DNA from: a virus
Direction: 5' to 3' (one strand)
DNA: 46,266 nt
IMG/VR virus record: IMGVR_UViG_3300035156_000051
Location: 1-46,266 of that record
Shown: positions 25,040-32,481 of the stretch, one piece after another
How the letters are laid out: every line of letters starts with the position of its first letter
How positions within the stretch are numbered: position 1 is the first letter of the stretch
The notes under the pieces: model-generated
Told to the model about the DNA's origin: nothing
Seen by the model: only the letters and a program-made list of their open reading frames with translations
Database searches by the model: none
Made by a program: the position numbers and the translations under genes

Positions 25040-26071
25040 TTACGAGACCTGCGCTTCGTTGACCGCCATTGCATCGGTGCGCAGGATCGGAATTTCACCG
25101 AAGTTGAGCATCCGCTTGCCGCCGACATCATCCATCGACAGGAACTGGTTCTTCTGCGCGGTCAACTGCCGGCGGAAGAACGCGCGAATGTTGCGATCCA
25201 TGAGGAAGAACGCGCGCCCGTTCGACGTGTCCTGCACCCGCTCGGCAGCCTGGATCATCAGATCTTGGATGTCAGCGCCGGTCGCGCCCGACTTCGTTAG
25301 CGTGGTCGGATCGATGTTGGCGATACGAACGGCGTAACGCCAATCCTTCACCATCATGCCGCAGCGCCACAGCCAGTGATCGCGGAAGCCGATGTATGGG
25401 TTGCCGTTGGCGTCGAGCATGACCTGCCCGCCGCCGTTCTCCGCGGTGCCGCCGGCGTGGCTGGTGGCATCTTCGTGCAGCAAGCCGCCCTTGGTGTTCT
25501 TCGGATACAGGCCGGTGATCGTATCCGGACCCGAAACGATGAGCCAGATCGACCGCAGCGCCGAGCCGGTGCCGCCTGCGTTCAGCACGTTATTTGCGGT
25601 GTTCGACACCGACGTCGACAGCGAGTTGTACCGCGGCGCGAGACCGGTGAACGACTTCGGATCGGCAGCAGCGTTACCGTAGATCATCTGCTGCGCCATC
25701 TTGTGACCCATGCCGATGATGTGCGGCTTGCCTTCCTGGAGGCGATAGCCGGCGATGTTGCCCGACAGGATCGCGAGTTCGCGATCGCACTGGCTGAAGT
25801 CTTCGAGCAGCGCGCACGTCTCTTCGATCTGCGTGCTGGCGCCCTTGGTGACGGGCACACCCTCGTTGATCGCGCGGAACGACGGCGTCGGCAGCGCGGT
25901 GCGTGCGGCATCGCGATGACCGGTGACGAGGTTGCCTTCACGCCAGTTGAAGTAATCCAGGAACTCATTGTCCTGCGTCAGGATCTCGGCGATATCGAGC
26001 AGCTTGCCTTGCGGGTCTAGGACCGACAGAACATCGTTGAGCGTCTGTACGCCGGTTGCGGTAACGGCCAT
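25040..26071 (-). CDS. Major capsid protein, BPP-1 (Bbp17)-like
   Basis: A 343-residue protein. It matches the major head protein of BPP-1-like podophages: an N-terminal LNDVLSVLDPQGKLLDIAEIL, then NWREGNLVTGHRDAARTALP, INEGVPVTKGASTQIEETCA and IAGYRLQEGKPHIIGMGHKM. An HK97 fold is expected from the family. The ribosome site GGGAGA precedes the ATG. The scaffold gene lies upstream and the cement gene downstream, the usual head order. No decoration or protease domain is fused. Confidence 0.9.
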   Translation of the reverse strand: MAVTATGVQTLNDVLSVLDPQGKLLDIAEILTQDNEFLDYFNWREGNLVTGHRDAARTALPTPSFRAINEGVPVTKGASTQIEETCALLEDFSQCDRELAILSGNIAGYRLQEGKPHIIGMGHKMAQQMIYGNAAADPKSFTGLAPRYNSLSTSVSNTANNVLNAGGTGSALRSIWLIVSGPDTITGLYPKNTKGGLLHEDATSHAGGTAENGGGQVMLDANGNPYIGFRDHWLWRCGMMVKDWRYAVRIANIDPTTLTKSGATGADIQDLMIQAAERVQDTSNGRAFFLMDRNIRAFFRRQLTAQKNQFLSMDDVGGKRMLNFGEIPILRTDAMAVNEAQVS

Positions 26072-26082
26072 CTGTTATCTCC

Positions 26083-26859
26083 CTATTTCGTACCGTAGTA
26101 CTTCTCTTCGCGGGTCAATTCCGCCTTCGGTACGCCCTGCCCGCGTTCGAAACTCGTGTCTTCGCTGATCGCGCGGCCCGCCTGGAACGCGAACTTCAGC
26201 ATCGACGGATGATTGCCGAGACCATGCTCGTCGAGAAATTCACGGAAGCCTTCGCCGCCGAGCTTGTCGAGCGCCTTCGCGCTGACCTGCTGCACTTCCT
26301 GAAGCGACATGCCAGCATAGGCGGGATCGCGCTCGACGGTTTCGCCGGCTGCGTTCTGCCCGCCCTGTACCGCGGCGCGTGCGTCGGTGGCCCAGCCCTT
26401 ACGGATCTCGCCGACTTGTGCCGCGAGGTCGGCTTCCATCGACTTGACGACGTTGGGTAGCACGCCTTCGGTATAGGTCTGCGCGAGCTTCGACAGTCCT
26501 TCGTTCGACAGCCCGAGCTCGCGCGCCAGCGGCGTCACCGCGGCGAGCGCTTCCTTGTCGAGCGTGACGCCTTCCGGCAATCCGGTGATCTCGTAGTCGG
26601 CGCCTTCCTCGGGAGCACCGAACAGCGCTGCGTTCGCGGGCGGCTCGTCTTCCGTCTTCGGTTCATCCGCTGCCGCGTCTTCCGTCTTCGGGTTCAGTAG
26701 CGACCCGTCATCCGCTGGCGGCGTCTCCGCCGACGGGCTTGGTGTAGTCGACGAGTTCGTATCGCTGGAGCCCGCTGCCGGGCTTGCGTCCTTCGACGCC
26801 GACGGGGCCGTCGGGGTCGGCGAGTTCGTCTCTACTGTCGTATCTGGCTGATCGGCCAT
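26083..26859 (-). CDS. Scaffolding protein
   Basis: A 258-residue protein with a low-complexity P/S/T- and then acidic N-terminus (about 1-85) and a helical C-terminal half (LAALTPLAREL-like segments, KLAQTYTEGVLPNVVKSMEADLAAQVGEIRKGW) ending in a basic KYYGTK, as is common in phage scaffolds. It lies immediately before the capsid gene. GGAG lies 7 bases before the ATG at 26859. Its first 152 bases overlap, in another frame, the end of the gene upstream. Confidence 0.8.
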   Translation of the reverse strand: MADQPDTTVETNSPTPTAPSASKDASPAAGSSDTNSSTTPSPSAETPPADDGSLLNPKTEDAAADEPKTEDEPPANAALFGAPEEGADYEITGLPEGVTLDKEALAAVTPLARELGLSNEGLSKLAQTYTEGVLPNVVKSMEADLAAQVGEIRKGWATDARAAVQGGQNAAGETVERDPAYAGMSLQEVQQVSAKALDKLGGEGFREFLDEHGLGNHPSMLKFAFQAGRAISEDTSFERGQGVPKAELTREEKYYGTK

Positions 26860-27127
26860 CGGGGTACTCCATCAGGGCTGAGGTTTCGGCTTGCAAAATA
26901 GCAAGGTGTGCATCCGGTCGAACGAGTTCGACGGTACGCAGCATATCGAACCCCAGGCTCCGACGTCCCTCGGCAAAGGCGAGGTGATCTTTGGACCCGT
27001 AGGTGGAGTTGTATATGCCAGCGGTGTTGAGCGCTGTAAAGAGGAAACGCAGGAACCGCGGATCCTGGCTAAGCGCTTCCATGTCGCGCTGATTGAGCGC
27101 GGCGCGCGTCGTGTCAGGCTTGCTCAC
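26708..27127 (-). CDS. Bbp19-like protein, overlapping the scaffold gene
   Basis: A 139-residue protein. The first 90 residues carry the Bbp19-like pattern: FLRFLFTALNTAGIYNSTYGS, LAFAEGRRSLGFDMLRTVE and HLAILQAE. The C-terminal 50 residues (rich in D, G, P) are encoded on the same DNA as the scaffold N-terminus, in a different frame. The ATG overlaps the portal stop (ATGA). Its place between portal and scaffold matches BPP-1. The function in head assembly is not known. Confidence 0.8.
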   Translation of the reverse strand: MSKPDTTRAALNQRDMEALSQDPRFLRFLFTALNTAGIYNSTYGSKDHLAFAEGRRSLGFDMLRTVELVRPDAHLAILQAETSALMEYPDGRSARYDSRDELADPDGPVGVEGRKPGSGLQRYELVDYTKPVGGDAASG

Positions 27128-28818
27128 GCAGCACCGACCATCTGATCCAGCATCGACTGCCCGCCGCCGACGTTGGTGCGCGACAACAGTTCCGCCGCCT
27201 GCGCGCCCTGCTGCGCGGCCGGCGCCATCTGTGCCATCTGCTCCATCTGTTGCTGCTGTTGCATCTGCTGCTTCATCTGCGCGACGATCTCGTCGGAGCG
27301 GATGATCTTCGGCGGCGTACCGGTGCCGGTTGCGAACTCGTCGATCGCCTGTTCCGCGTCGAACTTGATCGCGGCATCGGGAAAGATGCCGGCGACGAAA
27401 CCGACGAACCGCGCCGCGCGCTCGATCGCCGAGTTCTGCCCCGCGCGCTGCGCTTGCGCGAGCGGCGAGATGAAATTGGTCGTCAGCGCCTTGCCCTGCA
27501 ATTCCTGCGGCGCTGGCGGCATCTGCCCGAGCGAATGCAAGATCGACGTGCCGCGGTCGATCGCGACCTCCAGCTTTTCGATATTGATGCGGTCGACAAC
27601 GGGGCCGATCTGCGTGTACTTCTCGTTTTCACGCAAGCTCGTCTCGAGATCGTTCAACGGCTGCACGCCTTCGCGTTGGCTGATCGCCATGAACAGATCC
27701 GAGAAGAAGCATTCCTCGACATCGCGGCGCTTGGCTTCGTGTTCCTCGCGGATCGCCTGCAGCGACTGATACCCGATGTCGAACATCGACCCGACCTTAT
27801 CCAGGTCCATCGCGGTGCCGAAGGTAATTGATCCAGGGTCGAGCCGCAGCTTGTTGCCTGCCATCCCGACCGGCGCCTTCATCGGCGGCTTGACGATCAG
27901 GTCGGTAGCGCGGCCGCGATTACGCTGCCCTAGCTGCATCTCGCGCAGATCGGGCAGCGCGTAGAACCCCGGCGACGACGCCGAGTAGACTTCCGCCGAC
28001 GTGGTCTCCCACCGCGGCGCCCAAAACGGCTTGGTGTCGTAGCCGCTTTCGCGCAGGATCGCCGACTTGTCGGTGTTACCTTCCTCCCACGTGATCGACG
28101 CCCACGGCTTGTTCGCGCCATCGAACTTGTCGGGGTTGCGTTCCCTTCGCGGCTCGATCGCGTGGATCACCGGGAACATGACCTGATAGTTGCCTTTGTC
28201 GTAGTGATCGCGAACGTGCTGCGACAGTCGATCCCACGGAAACGAGCCGACCATCTGCGTCGTCGTCAGATACGAGCGGCGGTAGAGCGTGTCGACACGC
28301 AGCCCTTCGTCGGTCGCGATCCAGTATTCGCCGGCGGTGAGGCTGTGGCAGACGGCGCGGTAATCGCGATGCTCGAGCATCACGCACGCCTCGACCCCGA
28401 TCGTGCCGAGCTCGCTATAACCCGTCTTCGACGCATCGTAGAAATTCGTCGACGCGAACAGGTCGTACAAACGGCGCTCGACTTCGGCGAGCCACACCTT
28501 GACGGGTTCGAACTCCATCAGGTCGGGATCGGGTGTCTGCAGCTTGAACCACGGAATCGCCTGGTTGTTCATGCCGGTCTGTAAACCGTTGGTGAGCGTC
28601 CGAGCGGCACGCCCGCCTTTGCTGTCACGGTTCGCCTTGTTCGCGCGGCGCGTCGGCGCGCTGGCGCTTTTCGCGCCGCCCTGCCCTATCTGCACTATGC
28701 CACGTGATGGCAGCGTGTGTTGGAATATCTCTTGCCAGTCCTGCTCATACGGCCCGCGGACGTCGGACATGCTCGATAGCCGGATCTCGCACTTTTCGCG
28801 CAGCGTCTTTTCAGCCAT
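27124..28818 (-). CDS. Portal (head-tail connector) protein
   Basis: A 564-residue protein of the podophage head-tail connector family. Landmarks are KCEIRLSSMSDVRGPYEQDWQEI at the start, GGRAARTLTNGLQTGMNNQ, WLAEVERRLYDLFASTNFY, FDIGYQSLQAIREEH and a Q/M-rich C-terminus (MKQQMQQQQQMEQMAQM) that may form the barrel. The ATG at 28818 follows GGGGAAG; a longer frame to 28992 runs through the preceding small gene and is rejected. It forms the dodecameric ring through which DNA is packaged. Confidence 0.9.
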   Translation of the reverse strand: MAEKTLREKCEIRLSSMSDVRGPYEQDWQEIFQHTLPSRGIVQIGQGGAKSASAPTRRANKANRDSKGGRAARTLTNGLQTGMNNQAIPWFKLQTPDPDLMEFEPVKVWLAEVERRLYDLFASTNFYDASKTGYSELGTIGVEACVMLEHRDYRAVCHSLTAGEYWIATDEGLRVDTLYRRSYLTTTQMVGSFPWDRLSQHVRDHYDKGNYQVMFPVIHAIEPRRERNPDKFDGANKPWASITWEEGNTDKSAILRESGYDTKPFWAPRWETTSAEVYSASSPGFYALPDLREMQLGQRNRGRATDLIVKPPMKAPVGMAGNKLRLDPGSITFGTAMDLDKVGSMFDIGYQSLQAIREEHEAKRRDVEECFFSDLFMAISQREGVQPLNDLETSLRENEKYTQIGPVVDRINIEKLEVAIDRGTSILHSLGQMPPAPQELQGKALTTNFISPLAQAQRAGQNSAIERAARFVGFVAGIFPDAAIKFDAEQAIDEFATGTGTPPKIIRSDEIVAQMKQQMQQQQQMEQMAQMAPAAQQGAQAAELLSRTNVGGGQSMLDQMVGAA

Positions 28819-29026
28819 TCCGACTTCCCCGAACCTCTTTCGCGCGTCGCGGCTGCTGCTGCATCGCGTTCCACGCCACCGCGGCAATCGCTTCCGCGTC
28901 ATCGCGCACGTTGAGCGGAAAGCCGTCCTTATCCCACATCGCCGTAAGCGCTGCCGCGATCGCCGTGACGTCGGCCGACGGTGGCGCGGCAATGTTGGCG
29001 GCTGTTGTGGTGGGCTTCTTAGCCAC
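28811..29026 (-). CDS. Small hypothetical protein between terminase and portal
   Basis: A 71-residue protein with a PTTTAANIAAPPSADV N-terminus and a helical body (AAALTAMWDKDGF, EAIAAVAWNAMQQQPR). The start is GTG at 29026, overlapping the preceding gene end; its stop overlaps the portal start by eight bases. The tight packing supports expression. No family is recognised. Confidence 0.6.
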   Translation of the reverse strand: MAKKPTTTAANIAAPPSADVTAIAAALTAMWDKDGFPLNVRDDAEAIAAVAWNAMQQQPRRAKEVRGSRNG

Positions 29027-29219
29027 TACTCGTCATCCCGAGCGGCGCCGACGTAGCGGGCGAACCGAGCGTCGCGGCTTGCGCAAGCGCGGCCTGGCTC
29101 CAGCCAGCACGGCGCTTGCTGCGATCGCTCTGGCGGATCGACGGGTCGCCGCCGTTCGGGAGCGCCGATGCCGCGCGAACGGGTACTTTCTCGATTTTAG
29201 GCGGCTTCGGTGCGCAGAT
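29019..29219 (-). CDS. Small Pro-rich protein with probable AUC start
   Basis: A 66-residue protein reading (M)CAPKPPKIEKVP and ending SAPLGMTSSG. Short proteins beginning MC, with a proline/lysine-rich head and an arginine patch (here RSKRRAG) then a small-residue tail, occupy this place in related podophages. The in-frame codon at the expected start (29219-29217) is ATC, with a perfect GGGAGG five bases upstream and no ATG, GTG or TTG in frame nearby. The longer frame to 29312 lies within the terminase gene. AUC initiation is therefore the simplest reading, though unusual. Confidence 0.55.
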   Translation of the reverse strand: MCAPKPPKIEKVPVRAASALPNGGDPSIRQSDRSKRRAGWSQAALAQAATLGSPATSAPLGMTSSG

Positions 29220-29220
29220 G

Positions 29221-30870
29221 TCAGCCTCCCGTCGACAGAACCTTGAACCGGTCGTCGTCGTAGCTCGACGCGGTGCCGGCAGCCTCGAAACCGAGGAACC
29301 CGTCAACGGCATACCTCAACTTGGGCGTGTCTACTAGGGCATAGATTACGGCGTCCCCTTTGTCGGGCGAACGCTTCAGCCGTTCCTTGATATCGTCCTT
29401 GCTCTCAACTTGGATGCCGCGCGTCCCGAGCCACCATGTCGGCGCCGCGAGATCGGCTAACAGTTCCTGGTCATCGGGCAGCGCGATCGGGTTGGGGTTC
29501 TTCGGATCGAGCGCTTCGCGCAATCGCCAGTGCAGTTCGGCGCGCAGGTTGAAGAACGGCAACAGTCCGCTCGCATCCGTGCCGAGCGACTTTGCGGCGC
29601 CGTTGATCGGGACCGTGTGAACGTTGTTCTGCTTCAGCACGTCATACGGGCTGGCGCCGATTCCGACGACGTCGATATGCGCTGGCGCGTGATCGGTACG
29701 AAAGCGGATGACCTGTGACGCGGCAAGGAAGCCATCGTTCACATCGACGCCCTTGATCGACACCAGCGGCGCGAACCACTGACCGTGTCGCCGAGCGATG
29801 ACCATCTTGTCCTTGCCGGTAGCGCCGAGCGATGACCCGCTATTGCCGCCCCGCGCCGCGTCAACGCCCATACTCGTCATCTCGCCACGCGCTTCGCGGG
29901 GCTGCCATCGCGCCATCGCGGCTTCGATCCACGCGGTCGGGATGACCTGGTCTGCGGGGTCTTCGATACCGGCCATGAAATCACCTTTCAGCATCTGTGC
30001 GCGCAACGTCGGAGGCAACTGCTGAAGCTGACGCAGATATGCGCCATCGCGCACGAGGTAGGGGTTATCAGCCAGCTTGGCGTGGAAGAACGTGCGCGAC
30101 ATCGGGGTGACGATATCCTCTGGCGCGTAGTCGTCGGGGTCAAACTGATAGCACGGCTTGCCGTTGAGGATGACGAATGCTTCCGGCCCCTCGACCTCGT
30201 AGTCCGCGTTGTCACCGACCGTCGTGAACCACCGGAGTTCGCCGTCTTTGGCGGGGCGCGGATGCTTGGCGTCAAGCCACGGCGCGAAATAGCGGACGAC
30301 CCACCGGCCTTCGGCTGTCGTCGGCGGGTTGAACGTCATGATGACGCGAACGCGTTGACCCGGTATCGTGGTGCGCGCCCACCCCACCGTGTAGCGGACC
30401 TGGCTTTCACGCATCTGCGTGGCTTCGTCATAGGCTTTCAGGTCGTAGTCGACGCCCTGCTGCTTTTCCTCGTCGCCCTCATTCTCCATACCGGCGAACT
30501 CGATAACGCGCTGCGCGCCATCCGGGCCGGTCAACTGCCACGAGCTCGTTTGCGAGGAATAGCCATCACGGCTGCCGAGCGCGAGCGCGATATCCTGGAC
30601 AAACTTGCGCGTCGTCGTCTTCTCCTGCCGAATGATGAGCGATCGCGTATGAGCGGTCGTCGCCAGTCCGCGGATCAGCGCCGACTTGCCGCCGCCGGCT
30701 GCGCCCCCGTAGCCGATGATATCGGCATCGGAGTTGTAGGCGTCGGTCTGCGGGCCTTCGCTCGGTACGAACAACGGCGCGTATCCGTTGACCGCGGCGT
30801 CGAACTCCAGCCGTTCGGCTGGCGTCATCGCGGCCATGAGTTCGCGGATACGGCTAGGTGAGTACGCCAC
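29221..30870 (-). CDS. Terminase large subunit
   Basis: A 549-residue packaging motor. Walker A is GGAAGGGKS at 55-63, Walker B ends in AYDEA (D148, E149), and FNPP at about 180-183 is the coupling motif. The nuclease domain shows VDAARGG (D337), HIDVVGIG (D400) and a late acidic residue in SPDKGDAVIY. It cuts and pumps concatemeric DNA through the portal. The start is GTG, overlapping the preceding gene by 17 bases. The packaging mode cannot be deduced from sequence alone. Confidence 0.93.
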   Translation of the reverse strand: MAYSPSRIRELMAAMTPAERLEFDAAVNGYAPLFVPSEGPQTDAYNSDADIIGYGGAAGGGKSALIRGLATTAHTRSLIIRQEKTTTRKFVQDIALALGSRDGYSSQTSSWQLTGPDGAQRVIEFAGMENEGDEEKQQGVDYDLKAYDEATQMRESQVRYTVGWARTTIPGQRVRVIMTFNPPTTAEGRWVVRYFAPWLDAKHPRPAKDGELRWFTTVGDNADYEVEGPEAFVILNGKPCYQFDPDDYAPEDIVTPMSRTFFHAKLADNPYLVRDGAYLRQLQQLPPTLRAQMLKGDFMAGIEDPADQVIPTAWIEAAMARWQPREARGEMTSMGVDAARGGNSGSSLGATGKDKMVIARRHGQWFAPLVSIKGVDVNDGFLAASQVIRFRTDHAPAHIDVVGIGASPYDVLKQNNVHTVPINGAAKSLGTDASGLLPFFNLRAELHWRLREALDPKNPNPIALPDDQELLADLAAPTWWLGTRGIQVESKDDIKERLKRSPDKGDAVIYALVDTPKLRYAVDGFLGFEAAGTASSYDDDRFKVLSTGG

Positions 30871-31159
30871 GAACCGTCGCGTCTAGAAGCAATACGCCAG
30901 CGACACCGATAGCGATAAGCACGATCACCAGTACCCCGACTTCGATCCAAGTACGAAGTTCTCGCCAACGATCTTGCGAGCAACGCGGTTCGATCTGCGG
31001 ATACGCGCTCTTGAACGACGGCGACAACGGCGAAAAGCGAAGCTCGGCAGCGCGCCGCGCGTCCTCAAGCATGATGCCTTGGTCAATCAGTTGCGCCTCG
31101 TAACGCTCGCGGCGTTCACGGATGCGGCGATTGCGTTCTTCGTCGGTGAGGCGGTCCAT
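30854..31159 (-). CDS. Small charged protein with C-terminal membrane segment
   Basis: A 101-residue protein. The N-terminus is very charged and helical (DRLTDEERNRRIRERRERYE), and residues of about 75-95 form one hydrophobic span (VGVLVIVLIAIGVAGVLLL). It is coupled to the preceding gene as TGATG and overlaps the terminase start by 17 bases. It may be a membrane-anchored regulator or a lysis factor. No family is recognised. Confidence 0.65.
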   Translation of the reverse strand: MDRLTDEERNRRIRERRERYEAQLIDQGIMLEDARRAAELRFSPLSPSFKSAYPQIEPRCSQDRWRELRTWIEVGVLVIVLIAIGVAGVLLLDATVRGVLT

Positions 31160-31338
31160 CAACGCACCGCGTTTTCGAGTTTCCAGCCGAGCGCCCACCG
31201 CTCCGCCTTATCCGCCCACACTTCAACCTTTTCGCCGGTTTGTCGTGGCATCGCTTCCATCTTGTAGAAGGGATTGTCGAATTCCGTCAGCCCGCCAGCG
31301 CGAGCGTTCATGCCCTGCTTGGTAATCTCGTCATCCAT
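31159..31338 (-). CDS. RMF-like small protein
   Basis: A 59-residue protein. The pattern GMNARAGG, then DNPFYK, then WADKAERWALGWKLEN resembles the ribosome modulation factor/CrpP-type fold (G..A..G, NPY, W..GW). RMF dimerises ribosomes during slow growth; phage and plasmid homologues are little studied. The ATG at 31338 follows GGAG with good spacing. It lies between the terminase subunits, an unusual place for a translation factor. The match is by eye and short. Confidence 0.5.
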   Translation of the reverse strand: MDDEITKQGMNARAGGLTEFDNPFYKMEAMPRQTGEKVEVWADKAERWALGWKLENAVR

Positions 31339-31352
31339 CGTCAGTCTCCAGC

Positions 31353-31472
31353 TTAACGGCGGGAGCGTAGCCACTTCACGGCATCGTCGCAAGCCACACC
31401 GAGCGCGCCGCCGGTGAGCGCGATCGCGAAGCCGCCAGCGTAGACCCATAGGAACTCGGCAACGGTGGTCAC
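31353..31472 (-). CDS. Small membrane protein (39 aa)
   Basis: A short gene beginning with GTG in a GTGA overlap with the small terminase stop. The product is TTVAEFLWVYAGGFAIAL, TGGALGVACDDAV and KWLRSRR, giving one membrane segment and a basic tail. The overlap and the lack of another gene in this interval support it. The function is unknown. Confidence 0.6.
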   Translation of the reverse strand: MTTVAEFLWVYAGGFAIALTGGALGVACDDAVKWLRSRR

Positions 31473-31990
31473 GACAGCAGATCCTGGACGTCGGCGCCGC
31501 CCTGTACGCGCGCCTCAACGCGCTTCAGAAGCTCGGCAGCGCGGTCCGCGGCATCGGGCGCCGCGCTGCCGAGTTGCTTGCCGTCGGTGGTCAGGTCGAG
31601 GCGGGGGCCGTAGGTTTTGGGTTTGAGCATCTGCGCTCGCTTGATGCGAGCGTCATAGCGAAGCCGTGCTCGCTTGGGATCGTTGCGAGCCATAGCCGCC
31701 GCCAGCGCGTCGCCGGATAGCCCGTCGAGCGATATCACGTCATCACCGTCTGCGATTGCCTGCGCATCCTCTAGCGCGGCTTCGATGCCGCAATCTCGAG
31801 CACGCGCGAGTTCGTCGGCGAGTTGCTGATCCTTACGAAGCCAATCCCAGAAGGTCGAGCGATCCGGCATCGCGTCATCCGTCTTCAGGATCGTCGTCAC
31901 CGCGCGACCGGCGGCGACTTCACGAAACACTCGACGCGCAATGTCGTCGCGCTCGGCTTGTGTCCAAGTCGTCGAGATAGGAGCTGCCAT
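31469..31990 (-). CDS. Terminase small subunit
   Basis: A 173-residue protein with an N-terminal helix-turn-helix region (TQAERDDIARRVFREVAAGRA, then RSTFWDWLRKDQQLADELARAR) and a C-terminal KRAQMLKPKTYGPRLDLT segment typical of phage small terminases. It would recognise the packaging site and load the large subunit. It is the first gene of the late leftward operon and starts at the edge of the iteron-rich gap, which could contain its promoter and the packaging signal. Confidence 0.88.
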   Translation of the reverse strand: MAAPISTTWTQAERDDIARRVFREVAAGRAVTTILKTDDAMPDRSTFWDWLRKDQQLADELARARDCGIEAALEDAQAIADGDDVISLDGLSGDALAAAMARNDPKRARLRYDARIKRAQMLKPKTYGPRLDLTTDGKQLGSAAPDAADRAAELLKRVEARVQGGADVQDLLS

Positions 31991-32124
31991 GCCGCCGAAA
32001 TACGCCTTGTCGCGTCACCGCGCAAGCGCCTTGACACCGATCGGAAACGCGCGCAGCGTTGACCCGTCGCCACCACAGCCCCTGACCCAGCAACGCGACT
32101 TAGGACAGCCAGATTGCCCTAAAA

Positions 32125-32400
32125 GAACACCTCCGAAGGTGTTCATCGAGGTGTTCACCTCGCAGGTCGTTGAAATCTAACGAAAAAGAACACGTAGAAC
32201 ACCTCACAATCGTTTTCCCGGCCTTACGTGTGCGCGTGCGCGCGAGGCTACCTACCTCCTTTACCCTCTCTCTATCTACTCCATACCCTCCACCCTAGAA
32301 AGTGATTGTGAGGTGTTCTAGGTGGTCTAACAGGTATATTTTCAATGACTTAGAAAAAGAACACCTTCGCTCCTAGGTGTTCATCCGAGACGAGGTGTTC
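32125..32400. repeat. Iteron array GAACACCT / AGGTGTTC
   Basis: Exact copies lie at 32125, 32137, 32149, 32197, 32311, 32359, 32375 and 32393, with one 7/8 copy (GAACACGT) at 32188. The left group opens with GAACACCT-CCGA-AGGTGTTC, a perfect 8-bp hairpin. The right group has GAACACCT and AGGTGTTC eight bases apart and a further copy. AGGTGTTCATC(C)GAG is shared between the groups (32137 and 32375). The two groups face each other around a central tract, giving overall near-symmetry. Confidence 0.9.
32195..32320. repeat. Perfect 17-bp inverted repeat
   Basis: TAGAACACCTCACAATC at 32195-32211 and its exact reverse complement at 32304-32320 are 92 bases apart. Each contains one iteron, extended by the shared CACAATC. 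Between the arms lie TACGTGTGCGCGTGCGCGCG and a strand-biased pyrimidine-rich run (TACCTACCTCC, CCCTCTCTCTATC). The arms could bring the two iteron clusters together when bound by a protein. Confidence 0.9.
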
Positions 32401-32425
32401 ACCCCCAACCGGTGAAAAATACCCG

Positions 32426-32454
32426 TTGACGGCATCAACCAAACGGTTTATATG
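32426..32454 (+). promoter_or_regulatory. Sigma70-like promoter P1 with embedded operator-like half-sites
   Basis: TTGACG (32426-32431), a 17-base spacer and TATATG (32449-32454). The spacer ends in AACCAAACGGTT, an imperfect palindrome found in similar form at the other rightward promoters. Transcription would start about 20 bases before the ribosome site of the gene at 32482. Confidence 0.8.
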
Positions 32455-32481
32455 CCTGTTCAACTACAACGGAGATACGAC

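Larger units (their letters stand above)
31991..32481. promoter_or_regulatory. Divergent intergenic region, candidate replication origin/operator
   Basis: This 491-base gap lies between the small terminase (leftward) and a small rightward gene. It holds no supportable gene. It is AT-richer than its surroundings and contains nine copies of an 8-mer (see 32125-32400), a 17-bp inverted repeat, a pyrimidine-rich tract at about 32253-32297 and a sigma70-like promoter at 32426. Iterons plus an AT-rich flank are typical of initiator-dependent origins, but an immunity-like operator array or packaging site would look similar. No minus-strand late promoter is obvious. Confidence 0.6.

Noticed and set aside
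28819-28992. Longer N-terminus for the portal protein
   Set aside because: The extension is arginine-rich shadow sequence of the overlapping 71-residue gene; ATG at 28818 has a proper ribosome site and begins the family signature.
32125-32400. CRISPR-like array
   Set aside because: The repeats are only 8 bases, in both orientations and irregularly spaced, with no spacers of constant length and no cas genes.
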